A stretch of DNA of 64,000 bases from Cannabis sativa (taxonomy: Eukaryota > Streptophyta > Magnoliopsida > Rosales > Cannabaceae). The notes below the pieces were generated by a model that did not search any database, had not been told where the DNA came from, and was given only the letters and a program-made list of their open reading frames with translations. A program made the translations under genes and the position numbers. Below, piece by piece: positions 1 to 12,030 of the stretch (position 1 is the stretch's first letter; each line of letters opens with the position of its first letter). The stretch spans positions 73,798,969 through 73,862,968 of the forward strand of contig NC_083605.1 in assembly GCF_029168945.1 (NCBI RefSeq), given 5' to 3'.

Positions 1-118
1 GTGGGATTGCACAGCTTACCCGGTATTTCCCCTTACGGATCACGAGACTACTGACTGTCACAATCACCCCCCTTACGGGGTCCGACGTCCTCGTCGACCA
101 CACTTCCGGCTGGGTCAA

Positions 119-131
119 GGCTCTGATACCA
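119..131 (-). other. Primer-binding site of Cassandra element
   Basis: On the minus strand the sequence is TGGTATCAGAGCC, complementary to the 3' end of initiator tRNA-Met. It lies two bases inside the 5' LTR. Confidence 0.85.
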
Positions 132-133
132 TT

Positions 134-566
134 TGTAATGTCCTCGCTTCAAGCCTCCATTGGACCCTTCCACCCACGGAATGAATGGCTCTTATACACG
201 AGTACGCCACTCTGGCTGCTTCCTGGATTGATGACTGACCCTACAGACCAACACGAGTGTTTCCAGCATGCTTTGTCCTCACTCGCACGCTTCCTGGGAA
301 AACTTCCCAGGAAGTCACCCATCCTTAAATTGCTCCAGGCCAAGCACGCTTAACTGTGGAGTTCTTTCGAGATGGGCTACCGAAAAACAAGATGCACCTT
401 GTTGATATAGGTAGTACCAATCAATCCATTTAAGCCCTCTTAAACTGTGTAGTCCCATACCTACACAGTCTCAGAATCATCCCACTTGACCTTCCCCAGG
501 CGGTGTGGGATTGCACAACTTACTCGGTATTTCCCCTTACGGATCACGAGACTACTGACTGTCACA
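134..566 (-). repeat. Cassandra 5' LTR with 5S rRNA-derived segment
   Basis: This intact 433 bp LTR has TG..CA ends and is directly followed (minus strand) by a 2-base spacer and the primer-binding site. It is the same length as the solo LTR at 46277-46709 and serves as the reference copy for the rearranged LTRs near 35.6 and 46 kb. The 5S-like part contains the box A/C region (AGTTAAGCGTGCTTGG and GACTTCCTGGGAAGT forms). Confidence 0.85.
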
Positions 567-1441
567 CCATAGTATGAATTTTTTTCATGCATAACATAAA
601 GACCTTAATTTATAAACACCTTCTAAAAGTAAATGTAAGTTTTGTCATTAATTACGATTGCACAGCTTTTTGTTGGATTTTTCGGTCTGCTAATTATGTC
701 GCTCATGATTTGACAGCTTGAGTTGCTTTTCACTTTCTTTCTCTGAGGGTAGTAACTCCCTTTGTAGCTTGGTTGGATTTTTCTTTTTTTTCGGTTATGA
801 AAAAAAAAAAAAACTTTTACTAGATAATTCTTTCAAGGAGAAACAAACACAAATAGTCATGCATACATACATGAATCTAAATATGTATATTGGTTCCATA
901 AAATAAGATAGGGAGTTTCTACAATTTACACTTGTTGCACTGATGCACTCTTTTATTATTTTGGTTTCTAGAAAAAAAAAAATTAATCTAATTTACTTTT
1001 CATAATCGTGTATGTTATAGTTGGTTAAGATATACTGCAAAATTTTGAGAAATTTAGAATAATTTACAATATCAAAAGTAATGTTCAAATTTGTTTTACA
1101 CGAGTATAAAATAAGAAAAAGACGAATGCAATAGATTGTTTGATTTCTTTTCGACATGTTAAATTTTTTAGAATTTCTTAAAATTTGACAGGATATCTTA
1201 AATAACTACTACGTATATATGACTATAAGAAAAAATAAACTAAAAAATTTATTTAAATGTCGAAACAAATAGAAGATATACCATAAATTTTCCAAAAAGA
1301 TAATTGTATATCTATGTTTTGCTCAACAACTCACACTAGTATCTATTATTGTTGTTGCAGAGAAATCATGTTGAATTTGGATGGTTCATGATAAGATCTT
1401 GATTATATATTATTAGGATGGGCAATAGTTGGTCTACTTCA
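567..1441. other. Gene-free A+T-rich stretch
   Basis: Short homopolymer runs and AT-rich DNA without a convincing exon. Short open frames here have no recognisable domain. Confidence 0.6.
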
Positions 1442-1450
1442 TTTTATGTA

Positions 1451-1812
1451 GGGTAAATACTATTTTGGATCCTGTGTTTCACAAAAGTTACCAATTAGAC
1501 TCTCTGTTTTGTTAAATGATAAAACGGACCCTGTATTTTTTAAAATGGTACAAATAGGACCCTTAACTTAATTTTTGACAACTTTTTTTTAATATAACCA
1601 ACTTGAAAATACGAACAGATATAGAAAATGTAAACAGTTTTGTCATAACACTTTTAGATCAGATTATTATTAAATTTTATTTTGATAAAAAATCAGTTCA
1701 GGGTCCTATTTTTACCATTTTGGAAAATACAGGATCCATTTTGTCATTTAACAAAACAAAGGGTCCAATCGGTAATTTTTACAAAACATAGGATCCAAAA
1801 TAGTATTTATCC
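1451..1812. mobile_element. Mutator-type MITE, family A copy 1
   Basis: This 362 bp element has long terminal inverted repeats (well over 100 bp): the left end GGGTAAATACTATTTTGGAT is mirrored by ATCCAAAATAGTATTTATCC at the right. It is flanked by imperfect 9 bp direct repeats, TTTTATGTA (1442-1450) and TTCTACGTA (1813-1821), 7 of 9 matching. Nine-base duplications and long inverted repeats point to Mutator-like transposition. It has no coding capacity. Related copies are at 2361-3100, 3367-3669 and 54281-54630. Confidence 0.75.
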
Positions 1813-2360
1813 TTCTACGTAAATGATTTCCAATATTATAACATTCATTTTCAATAATGTTTGTGTTTGTATATCCTTTCATGAAAAATATTATTATATA
1901 TTATGATTAATTTGAATCAAACTTTATTTTAGTTTTCTTGAAAGCGATTCTCACACTATTTATTACTAAGCGAGAAAGTTTTTTTTTTTCAAAATGAGCA
2001 AATAAAAATTATGCGAAAAAAAAAAGCTCACCGACAAGATAAAATACCTCAAGAATATCAAGGTTTACAAAATATCTTAAATCTACATAGTTAATATTTT
2101 GATGTTTTTTAAAGCTAGATCCTCAATTGATCAAATAGACCATTGAATTATTACTTTACTTAATGTTGTATTTTATTTTATGTTGTTGTTTTTAGTTTTA
2201 TAATTTACACTATGTTTGTTATTGTTATTACATTTAAATTAATTATTATTTTTGTGATAAATTTTAATTCCACAATTAAATAAAACAAATAAAAATTGAG
2301 TAGAATAAAAAAACTCAAATAATAATTTCCCATTAATTATTAGTAATCAATTAAATAACT

Positions 2361-3100
2361 GTAAATATTATTTTAGACCCAGTATTTTGCAAAACTTATT
2401 GATAGAATTCTCTGGTTTGTTAAAGTAATAATCTAAATATTGTTTTTCAAAATGGTACAAAATAGTACTCTAAATTCAATTTTTATTAAAATGAAAATTA
2501 ATTATAATCTGACATGGAGGTGTTATAACCAAATTAGTTATATTATTTGTATTTATCTATGCTAAAAATTCACTTTAGCTTGGTTATATTAAAAAGAGGA
2601 TTGCTACCGTCAACCTCTTGTTACAACTTTTTAGTCAACCTCCACGTCCGAAAACATATGTTAAAATATTTTTTTTAATTTTTTTTTTCACGACGGTATT
2701 GGTTATGCTTACAATATCATTCTTGTAAATTTTAAAATTTTTTGAATAGTTTATAGTGCCGAAAATACGTTTGAAATTTTTTAAACACGCGTGGTAAGCT
2801 GAAATATCAGGAACTCTGTTTTCGGTACTGTAAACTATTCAAAAATTTTCAAAAATTTACATGGATGATATTATAACTATAACGAATACCGCTATGAAGA
2901 AAATATATCAGCATGTGATTTTCGAACGTGAAAATTGACTAAGAGATTATATTACGAGATTGTAATTAACACTCTTCTATTAAAAATAAAATAGATGAAA
3001 ATTGAGCTACGCGTATATTTTATATTTTGTACCATGTCCAATTTATCATTTTACAAAGGAAATAAGACTCTTATGTTTGTAAAATACATTGTCTATAAAT
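2361..3100. mobile_element. Mutator-type MITE, family A copy 2, split by another MITE
   Basis: The left part (2361-2595) resembles the left half of family A, starting GTAAATATTATTTTAGACCC. After the family B element at 2596-2977 and its duplicated target, sequence resembling the right half resumes (for example around 3030-3095). The right end is decayed and its position approximate. Inferred to be an old family A copy used as a landing site by family B. Confidence 0.45.
2596..2977. mobile_element. Mutator-type MITE, family B, nested
   Basis: This 382 bp foldback element has roughly 180 bp inverted arms: GAGGATTGCTACCGTCAAC at the left pairs imperfectly with the reverse complement of the right end (GAAGAGTGTTAATTACAATC). 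It is flanked by a perfect 9 bp duplication, TATTAAAAA, at 2587-2595 and 2978-2986. The arms keep the motif around GTTTATAGTGCCGAAAA. No coding capacity. Confidence 0.75.
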
Positions 3101-3208
3101 ATTATGGCTTAAATCAATTACTATTTACTATTAGTGTGTTATACTTTCTTATTGGACGAATAATATATTATTATATGCCATTTAGACCAACTAAATTCTA
3201 CCAATTTT

Positions 3209-3248
3209 CACATCTCCACATCTCCACATCTCCACATCTCCACACCTC
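3209..3248. repeat. 8 bp tandem repeat (CACATCTC)n
   Basis: Five consecutive units of CACATCTC, the last one altered to CACACCTC. A short minisatellite in non-coding DNA. Confidence 0.85.
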
Positions 3249-3366
3249 ACAAAACACATGGTTAATTTGTTCTTGTTTGTCATGAAATGGATCACTTATA
3301 TCACTTTAGCTAGCTTAATATGTATAAATTACATCTTATTAGTTGGATAATAATTAATAATATTAA

Positions 3367-3669
3367 AAGTAAATATCATTCTAAATTATGTATTTTGTAA
3401 AAATTAATAACAAGACCTTTTGTTTTGCTAAATGATAAAATAGACTTTATATTTTCCAAAATAATAAAAATAGGACCCTTAACTCAATTTTCAATAATTT
3501 TATTTTTAATATAAACAATTTTAAGACAACTTCTAACACGAATAGATACAAAAAAATGTAACTAGTTTTGTCATTACATCTTTAGATCAAATTATTATAT
3601 TAAATTTTATTTTGATAAAAAATCAGTTCAAATTTTTACAAAACACAGGATCTAAAATGGTATTTACTC
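3367..3669. mobile_element. Mutator-type MITE, family A copy 3
   Basis: This 303 bp copy resembles the element at 1451-1812 with a deletion in the right arm. It is flanked by a perfect 9 bp duplication, TAATATTAA, at 3358-3366 and 3670-3678. The duplication is A+T only, so taken alone it would be weak, but its length agrees with the other copies. Confidence 0.7.
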
Positions 3670-3678
3670 TAATATTAA

Positions 3679-4560
3679 TATTGGATTGGTACGTAGAAGA
3701 GCATATATATAATAATAAGGAAATTCTCATTTTTATAGTTTTAAAAGTATAAATTTACACTTGCAAAAATATAATTTTTTTTAATTAAAAAATTTTAGAA
3801 AAAAATAAAATATATATATAAAAAAACAACATAAAATATCTGGTTACTCCGGTTACTATAAAAATACTTAGTTACTTTTACTTAATTTTTTCAAAAAAAT
3901 ATATATTTTTTAATTTTCTCATAAAATATTTTTTTGAAAAAAAATTATATTATTGTAAAAAATATAAAAATTCATAAAATTTATAATTTTCTCCTAATAA
4001 TAAAGAGAATATCCTTGAATTTATGCTTGCATATTGCAATATATATCATAAGGTTTTGCTTAGTTTGTACGGCCGTTATTAATGGTCCTACCTACAATTG
4101 ATGCAAAACTATCTATTATTTTCTATTAACAATAACTTAATTAATTAACTAATTGTGATTTGTGTCAAACTCAAATTGATTCATTCAACACAAATGGTAT
4201 AGTACTAAATAATACTATACTATACTAGCTAGTCATTTTCAACTTAAAATATTGCTTAGAAATTCAATTAATATAAAGAACAATTATAGTTAATAAAATG
4301 ATAATATATATGATGATGCCTAAACATTTGTACAAAAGGTTAGCATCATGATAGCTTGACAATTTAAATTATTAAGTTCTAATTTTCATGATTGTGTAGT
4401 ATTGAAAAAATCTATATTTATCTATATAAAAAATAATATTTACGTTTCATTATTATTAGAAGTCTATTAATTTTTCCTACTTACCATTTTATATTTAATT
4501 AGACAAGATTTTGAAAAAGTACATCTTATTATTAGTTGTTGTGTTGAATATTTGAAGACA
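3679..4560. other. Gene-free A+T-rich stretch
   Basis: AT-rich DNA with poly(A) and poly(T) runs and no gene or repeat boundary I can support. Confidence 0.55.
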
Positions 4561-4565
4561 TTTTA

Positions 4566-4837
4566 TGTGACAGTTAACAGCACCGTGATCTGTAAAGAGA
4601 AATATCAGGTAAACTATACAATCTCACATCGTTTGGGGAATGTCAAGTGTGATTCTGAGACTGTGTAAGTATGAGACTACACCGTTGAAAATGACTTAAA
4701 TGGATTAATTGGTACTACCTATACCAACAAGGTGTATCTTATTTTTCGACAGTTTATCACGAAAGAACTACATAGTTAAGCATGCTTGACCTGGAGTAAT
4801 TTTAGAATAGGTGATCTCTTGAAACGGAAACGTTACA
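4566..4837 (+). mobile_element. Old Cassandra solo LTR with internal deletion
   Basis: A 272 bp decayed copy of the 433 bp LTR. It starts TGTGACAG and ends CGTTACA, and keeps a recognisable 5S-like stretch (GTTAAGCATGCTTG near 4777-4790 and GGTGATCTCTTG near 4810-4822). About 160 bp before the end are missing compared with the intact LTR. It is flanked by a perfect 5 bp duplication, TTTTA, at 4561-4565 and 4838-4842, so it is a solo LTR left by LTR-LTR recombination. Many substitutions make it the oldest copy in the window. Confidence 0.75.
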
Positions 4838-4842
4838 TTTTA

Positions 4843-5960
4843 ATTGATATTTTTATGCTATTAGCTATTTTAATTTTTAGTTTTTAGTTGTAATAAAAAT
4901 ATAAAGACCATAACTTGATGTACTATTTGATTTAAATGATTGGTAATATTTTCATTAAAAAAAAGAGTAGTAAGGTTTAATTTATGTTATTGTATGAATA
5001 TGTTTGAGTCAATATTAAAAAATCATGTTCTATTGAAAATTGAACTAATTCAATTACAAATTAGATTAAATTTTGAATCTTAAATGAATTGGATTTGGAT
5101 AATGATTTTTAAAATTTAATTACTAATTATATTGGATCAAATTAGCATAAAAAAATTATATTCAATCAAATACTCACCCTACTCAATATCCATATGAATT
5201 TAGCTAAAAATAAAAAAGAACTAATAGATAGAGTAGAAAAAGAAATTGAAATCACTATTGGCAATTATTTAAATTGTTTGTGACAATATTAGTAAAGGTT
5301 TTTTTTAAACAATATTAATAAAACTTTAACAAAAAGCCACAAGTAAAAGGTCAAAGTGGTCAAAAACATATATAAAATAATAAACTTTAACTCATACCAT
5401 TAACATATGTATTTATAATAACATTATACACATTATATAAGAAAAATTTGCATAATAGATAAAAAATTATAAAAATAAGTTAATATATATATTTTTTTTA
5501 ATTTTCACACTTTGAATTTTTTTATTTACAAAAATATCTTTTCAGTTAAAATAATAAACCGTATTTTAATTTCAGTATTTTTTTAAAAAAAATTCGCCCC
5601 ACAGTAAAAAAAATAAAAAAAGTTAAAAATTTCTGTAAGAAAAAAAACAAAAAAAAAAATAAAAAAATAATAGTGAAAAGCTTTATTCATTAAAATAATC
5701 AATACTTTTTTTTTTTTTTGAATAGAAGAAATCAAAATAATCAATACTTTAAAATACAATCAAACAAAAAAAAAAATATAATATTTCCATTCTAATACCT
5801 TCAACCAAATCTACCTCAATATCTTGATAATCACTCCTTCCTTCTTCACTATTTTTTTTTATATACCTTCCAACAATAATTTTAAATTTACATAAGAGGA
5901 AATAATAAATAAAATAAAATGTCAATAAAAAATTATAAAAATATTAGATATCATATCAAA
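4843..5960. other. Gene-free A+T-rich stretch
   Basis: Very AT-rich with several poly(A)/poly(T) tracts. No exon, RNA gene or element end was recognised. Confidence 0.55.
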
Positions 5961-7124
5961 GAAATAAAAATTAGGGAAAAAAACAGGAATATTCTAAAAA
6001 TGGAAAAATATTACAACAATACTGTGGGCCGGCCCAATGAACATTTGTACAGCCCAAAATGAAAATATTACAAAAATACCACTTGCCCTTACCTTCAGCC
6101 GCACGTCACAAACGGAGAGGATGAATGAAGCTCCATCGATGCAGTCGGCCACGCAACCAGAATGAAACCAGATCGAACGTAAAACAACTGTAAATCCCGT
6201 CGAATTTCAATAGGAAACGAACAAATCCAACGATCTAAACAGAAATTTTTTTAAAAAAAAGAGCAGGACAACCGTGGAGAAACTGAATTTCAACATTTGA
6301 TTTCGGTTTTTATAGTGCAATATCACTCAAACGATCGTCGAAAATTCAGATTGAAGCAATGTAAATTTGTATTGAACAGATCTGGAGCTCCCCCTCAAAT
6401 CCAAAAAAAAGGTATGAACTGAATTTTTTTTTCAACAATGATACACAACATTTTTAGTTGCATTCTGGTTGATTCAATGGTGTGCAACAGGCAATTCATA
6501 TGGTAAAAACCAATAAACAAGAACTGATTCTGATTAAGGAAACAAGGGATACTAATAACTTTTTTTTATTTTTTTTTTTGCGTTGGCTTACAGTTGCATT
6601 ATCGTTTGAAAATGGTTTAGAAATCATGAAGAAGTGTTATATGACAAGTACCAAGAGCTAGCATATATACAAGGTAATATATATGTTAATGGTAGCAAAT
6701 TAGTTTTATAATAGTTGTAAATCGATCTGATTCGAATAAACCTGATGAAAAATGACAATGCGTAATAACTATGTAATTTTGGGGATATAATTGTGGTTTT
6801 TCAGTTGGTTTACAGTTGCATAATCATTTAATAATAGTTTCATTACGTTTTTTGCAGGAATTTATTGTGGAAAAGATAGAGTACAGAACAGTTTGAGAAA
6901 TGGTTAGTTTCCCAAAATTTAAATGAAGTTTCTTAATAGTTTTATTCTCGTTTCTTTGTAGTTTATTAAAACCAAAAAAATGGCAAAATCAGGAATCAGG
7001 ACAGGAAATACAATGCTTGAACAAAGGAACAGAGATAGTAGTAAGTTTGTACTCTATTTCATAACATAATAAAACCAGTTTTAAAATTCGTTGCCTCGGA
7101 CTAATAACCATTGCAAAAACACAG

Positions 7125-9526
7125 GAAAGGAAAGACATTCCATTCCTAGTCTTCTACAATGGAAAATTCGATGATCGAATGAATTATGAAAATTATGAAG
7201 CCAGTGGACACTACATTTCTGCCAATTGTAACTATGAAGATTTGCAACAGAAACTCAAAGATGCCCTGGAATGCAACCAAGAAAACACTGTTTTGCAACT
7301 GAAATATCAAGTGAAGGAAGGATACCAACCATTGAGGATAAAGGATGATCAAAGCCTGCATTTCTACATACAACTCAAACTGAAAGACCCCGACTTCACA
7401 ACATACCCAATGTGTGTGAATGTCATCAACAACCCAACAACAACCATCGATGCAACATTCTTTGGAAATGACAATTCATTAATTACACATAGAAGCGCCT
7501 TCCAACCAATCGAATACAATGCAGCAACAACAGAAGACTCAACAAATCAACAACATATAATTGAAGCAAGAGTACCGGAATTTGGGGAAGAAAGTTTTGA
7601 CTTCATGGACTATGCAAAACTTGTGGCAGAGGAAATGGTTGAGCAACTGGAAAACAACAGAAAAAAGGAACCAGAAATCACAGATTATGACGAACTACTA
7701 ATCACAGATCCGCATCATCCAGAAATAGAAGAAGCACAAATATACAAAGACAAAGAAACACTGCAGAGTGTGCTTGGTTTCTATGCAATTAGGAACAACT
7801 TCCAATTCAGAGTTAAAAAATCATGTGCAAGAACATACAAGATTTGTTGTTTGGATCCAAAATGCAAGTGGGCACTAACAGCATCCAGAAACGGGCCAAC
7901 AAAGTCATTCATCATTCGAAAGTACGACAGAAAGGTGATACATACTTGTGATCTAAACATCAGATTTGCCGACAAGAGACAAGCTACAACGAAATTGATT
8001 GGAAACTACATCAAGCCACGGTTCACCAACATAAAAACAACTCAAACGCCACAAGACATCAGAGGAGAAATGAAACACAAGTATGGGGTCAGAATGAACT
8101 ACATGAAAGCATGGAGAAGCAAAGAGCACGCGCAAGAAGAATTACGAGGAAAAGCCAACGAATCATACAAAGTTGCCGCCCGGTTTTTTGCACATGTTGC
8201 AAAAAACTAATCCCGGACAATAGTGCACATGGAAACAGAGGATGACAACAGCTTCAAGTACTTGTTTGTCGCACTGGATGCATCAATAAAAGGATGGAAG
8301 AAATGCAAACCTATAATAGTTGTTGACGGAACTTTCCTTAAATCAACATATGGAGGTACACTGCTCTCTGCTTGTACACAGGATGCAAATGGGCACATTT
8401 TTCCACTAGCTTTTTCTGTTGTGGATTCAGAAAACAACAACTCATGGCAATGGTTTTTCACAAAAGTGAGAGAAACATATGGGATTAGAGAGGAACAGTG
8501 CTTGATCTCAGATAGACATGAGAGCATAAGTAAGGCAGCTTGTCAAGTATTTCCAGAAATCACACATTGCTATTGTGTATACCACCTGTTAAGCAACCTA
8601 AAAGCAACCTTCAAGAAGAATGCAAGCAAGCTGGATAAACCATTCTTCGCTGCAGCCAGAGCATACACAGAGAGGAAATTTGAATACCATATGAGCGAGT
8701 TGGACAGCTTGGACATCCGTGTAAGACCATATTTACAACAAGTTGGATACCACAAATGGTCAAGATACCACTGCAAAAACAACAGGTATTCAACTATGAC
8801 TTCAAACATTGCTGAATCTCTAAATGCAGCAAACTTGGCAGCTAGAGAGCTACCAATCACAACACTGATGGAGTCATTGAGAGCATTGATTCAACAATGG
8901 ACATACACAAACAGGAAAAAAGCACAGAAAACAACAACATTTTTAACACCTACAGCAGAAAAGAAATTAGTCGACAACTTTGTGGAATCATTGACAGAAA
9001 ATGTAATGACATGTTAAATATTTTAGTTGCATTTTAGTTTCTTTATAGTTTGTTTTTCGTTGTCATACATATTAACAGTTTTACACTTAATCCGCAGGTA
9101 AAACCAATAAACGAGACCATGTTCGAAGTCATTGAACTAACCAGATCATGGGTCATCAACCTCAAGGAGAAAACATGCAGTTGCAACAGATTCCAACTTG
9201 ATGAGTTACCGTGTGCTCATGCGCTTGCTGTTATAAAAGAGATGAACTTGAATGTTTACAACTACTGTTCGGGTTATTACACCACGCGAACATGGCTTGA
9301 AACATACAGCGGCTCAACATATCCGGTACACAATCACACAACTTGGGATGTGCCACAAAACATAAAAGATATCATTGTTCTGCCACCAAACCAAAAAATA
9401 AGATCTGGAAGACCAAGGAAACGAAGGTTTTTATCTGAATGGGATACAAAAAAACATAACAGGTGCGGCAAATGTGGACAACACGGACACAATCGAAAGA
9501 CATGCAACAATCAAGCAATAAAATAG
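7125..9526 (+). pseudogene. MuDR/MULE transposase, interrupted by a stop
   Basis: The protein would bind element ends and catalyse cut-and-paste transposition in the nucleus. Reading starts after an acceptor at 7124; codons 7125-8207 encode the MuDR-type N-terminal part, including a Cys/His region (CCLDPKCKW, HTCDL) near 7850-7960. A TAA stop at 8208-8210 falls where the family has its NPG motif. The same frame resumes and gives the MULE transposase domain with VVDGTF (first Asp), ISDRHES (second Asp) and CYCVYHLLSNL. An intron at 9003-9097 (phase 0) leads to the SWIM zinc finger (CSCNRF..LPCAH) and a C-terminal zinc knuckle (CGKCGQHGHNRKTC) ending at 9526. A small first exon near 6980-7040 (MAKSGIRTG) is possible, but its codon phase does not fit cleanly. 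The domain order is that of MuDR; the stop makes this copy a likely pseudogene. Confidence 0.85.
9003..9097 (+). other. Intron of the MULE transposase gene
   Basis: It begins GTAATG and ends CGCAG. Splicing joins ..SLTEN to VKPINE.. in phase and connects the catalytic domain to the SWIM finger. Confidence 0.8.
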
Positions 9527-10144
9527 ATACATATGAAATATTTGAATTGTTTAATTTTGTGTGCAAATTCAAACAGGTTGATCTGTGATGCTCTAAATAC
9601 ATGGGATTTCATTTTTATGAAATTTGAAACAGTTTTTTAATAGTTTCAAAATCGTTTTGTTACAGTTGCGACCCTTTGTAAAATATTAAGTACCGGATGA
9701 CTTATTCTTTACAGTTTTAAAGGCAGTCAGTCAATAATTGATAAAACATAACTTGAATAAGGGAAAAGAGTTAATGGAATACGAAGAATAAATATACATT
9801 CATAGCACTATTTAGGAAAAATGAAAACATAGTTTGTATTTAGTTGGTTAATAGTTTCTCCATAGTTGTGCGACCGTATATAAGAACTTGAACAATTAAA
9901 AAAACACACAACTTTGGGAAATACAAACCTATACAATAAAGATATTATAAGGAGTGAATGTCAAATATCCTAAAAGTTTTAAACCAGCTACATAGTTTTA
10001 AACACACAACAACACTAAAACTTGTCAAGTAAATAGATTCAACAAATAACATAATAGAGCCACCAAATTAAAAGTTCCTATTTCTTCAATTTAGATGCCT
10101 TAGAAGACTTGGTTTGCTTCTCATCCTCGCTGTCAATACTTTCG

Positions 10145-11142
10145 TCAATTTTCCTTTGTCCGTACGAGTAGAAAAGTGAAGCAAGCTCGGGTTCGATAAA
10201 CTTCGATGTCAAAGTCTGCAGGGACATCCTTTCCGTGTATAAAGAATTCAGCAAAGGCAGCAACATATGCTCCACAATCACTGTTAAAAAACATAGAGAA
10301 AAAATAAACAGATTAGAAACTAAAAAACAACATAAAAGAAACTTAAAAGAAACACTCACTTCTTCTGCTGAGACGCAAGACCACTAAGCTCCACGATTCT
10401 GAATGGAGCTGTAGGTCGAAACCGAGGCAGAACTTGTGCTCTATTCTTCCGTAACCCAAGTAAATCGAAAAACAAAGGCAGCAACACGGAATAAGCCTTC
10501 ATCGCATTCCTAGCTGCGGCATTCATCTTCGCGGTTCTCAAAGAATTGTACAGAAATAACGTCCTTTCGTGCACGTCAAGACGCCCAAAAACCCAATGAC
10601 TTTCCCTTCTTAAATTGATGATGAAAAGCACGTGATCGGCTTCATACCAAGGCTTGGAACAGGGAATGCGCATACCTCGGATGTAATGCGCAATTGGGTG
10701 GGCAGCGTGAATGTGTGACATCTTAGTCTTCATTGACTTGGCCTTGTTAAATTTGTGGTACAATGCTTGGATGGAATCATCAAAAAGACAATCAGTGGTT
10801 GCGAAATTCAACGTCACAGCGGAAGAATACTTACCTTTTTTTCGAAGGTAATAGAATATGGTGTTCATATGCTGAGAAAAAAAAACAACACAGAAACACA
10901 AATGAAAAGGTTTAACAACTGTAAAAAAACTGAAATGTAGTATCAAAACTAAAAAACATTTATAAAGAAACTAAAAACAAACTACCATAAGTACAATATA
11001 AATTGGAAACTTTACCGAGTCGTTCATAAACATGTCGCATGTGGCCAAATGGTAAAACCAAGTTTTATCCTCAACATAATCAACATCTAGCCTAAAACCC
11101 GGGGTAAATTTCTTTGCGCCGTCTTCATAACAATTATAATGC
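10145..11142 (-). other. Ulp1/C48 catalytic region, three phase-matched exons
   Basis: Exon 11142-11016 ends ..FMNDS, exon 10871-10360 starts HMNTIF and ends with two bases of an Asn codon, and exon 10280-10145 completes NDCG and stops at 10145-10147. The introns are 11015-10872 and 10359-10281. The final exon ends with LLVRTKEN and a stop. This part alone is undisrupted and could still encode a folded protease domain apart from the Asp-to-Asn change. Confidence 0.8.
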
Positions 11143-11999
11143 CTACAACAACAAAAAAACAACAAAAAAATAGCATTAAAACAGGAATAAAACTGGAAAA
11201 AAATAATACAAAAACAGATTTAATAAAAAACAGTCACCTGGGATGTTTAAGCAATCCTTCACCAATCCAAGAGTCAAATTTTGCCTCAATCTCGGTAGAT
11301 ACGGGATCAGCAAAAGCATCATTAAGAGCATAAAAGCCCTTCATATAAGTCACCATTTTGAAATCCCTATCATCCCCAACTGACTGAGAACCTGAGGACA
11401 TAAGCTCCATTGGAGTGCTCCCGACATCAGCAGACCCGAAATCAACAAATGGAGATTTCAAGGCCGGAGCACGCTTCCTCTTATCCAACAGAGGTGTATC
11501 AGAGACAGTATCCTCAGTTTCTTCATCAGTATGAAGGGCATCTGACTTTTCACCAACAACATCTGGATTGGGTGCGGGGACCTAAAAAATAAAGAATGCA
11601 TTAAAACAGTTGCAAAACATACTAGAAACTAATGAGCAACCAAAAAGAAACCTAGTTTTTTTGAAAACAATTAAAAGTAAACTTACATTGATTTTAGCAA
11701 CAGCCTCCAAGCCAGCCAACACAACTTGATCATCATCTATTACAAGCTGGCTCAACCCATCAAAGAAATCGTCCCCCTTCAATCGAGACTCATCGCCCTT
11801 CGGCTTCTCAACATCCTTAACATTTTTATCACTCCCTCCAACATCCTCAGAAGGATTCACATCGGCGAAGGGACGGCGTGACCTTGTCAGCATCATCAGC
11901 ATCCCCACCAACTTTAACCAACTCACCACCATCGTCGGAGTCGGAATCAATATTTTCTGGATCAGGCAATTGCTTCTCATCATCCTCGGCATCATCATC

Positions 12000-12030
12000 A
12001 TCATCATCATCATCATCAGGATCATCATCA
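12000..12030. repeat. (ATC)n microsatellite in the Ulp1-like gene
   Basis: On the minus strand the run reads (GAT)n and encodes the poly-Asp stretch. It is a likely slippage site near the frameshift at about 11885. Confidence 0.8.

Larger units (their letters stand above)
1..566 (-). mobile_element. Cassandra-type TRIM retrotransposon, cut by window edge
   Basis: The element reads on the minus strand. Its complete 5' LTR is 134-566 (433 bp, TGTGACAG at the start, CGTTACA-type end appearing here as TGTAATG). The primer-binding site, complementary to the tRNA-Met end, is at 119-131 (GGCTCTGATACCA on the plus strand). A purine tract starts near 75, and the last 62 bases of the 3' LTR are at 1-62. 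The internal domain is only 71 bp and codes for nothing, as in TRIMs. Positions about 290-380 of the LTR match plant 5S rRNA on the minus strand, including the Pol III internal promoter; this is the hallmark of Cassandra. The left target-site duplication is outside the window. The LTR is longer than usual for the family. Confidence 0.85.

Noticed and set aside
7146..7373. 75-codon minus-strand frame over the transposase start
   Set aside because: Antisense shadow of the MuDR N-terminal coding sequence.
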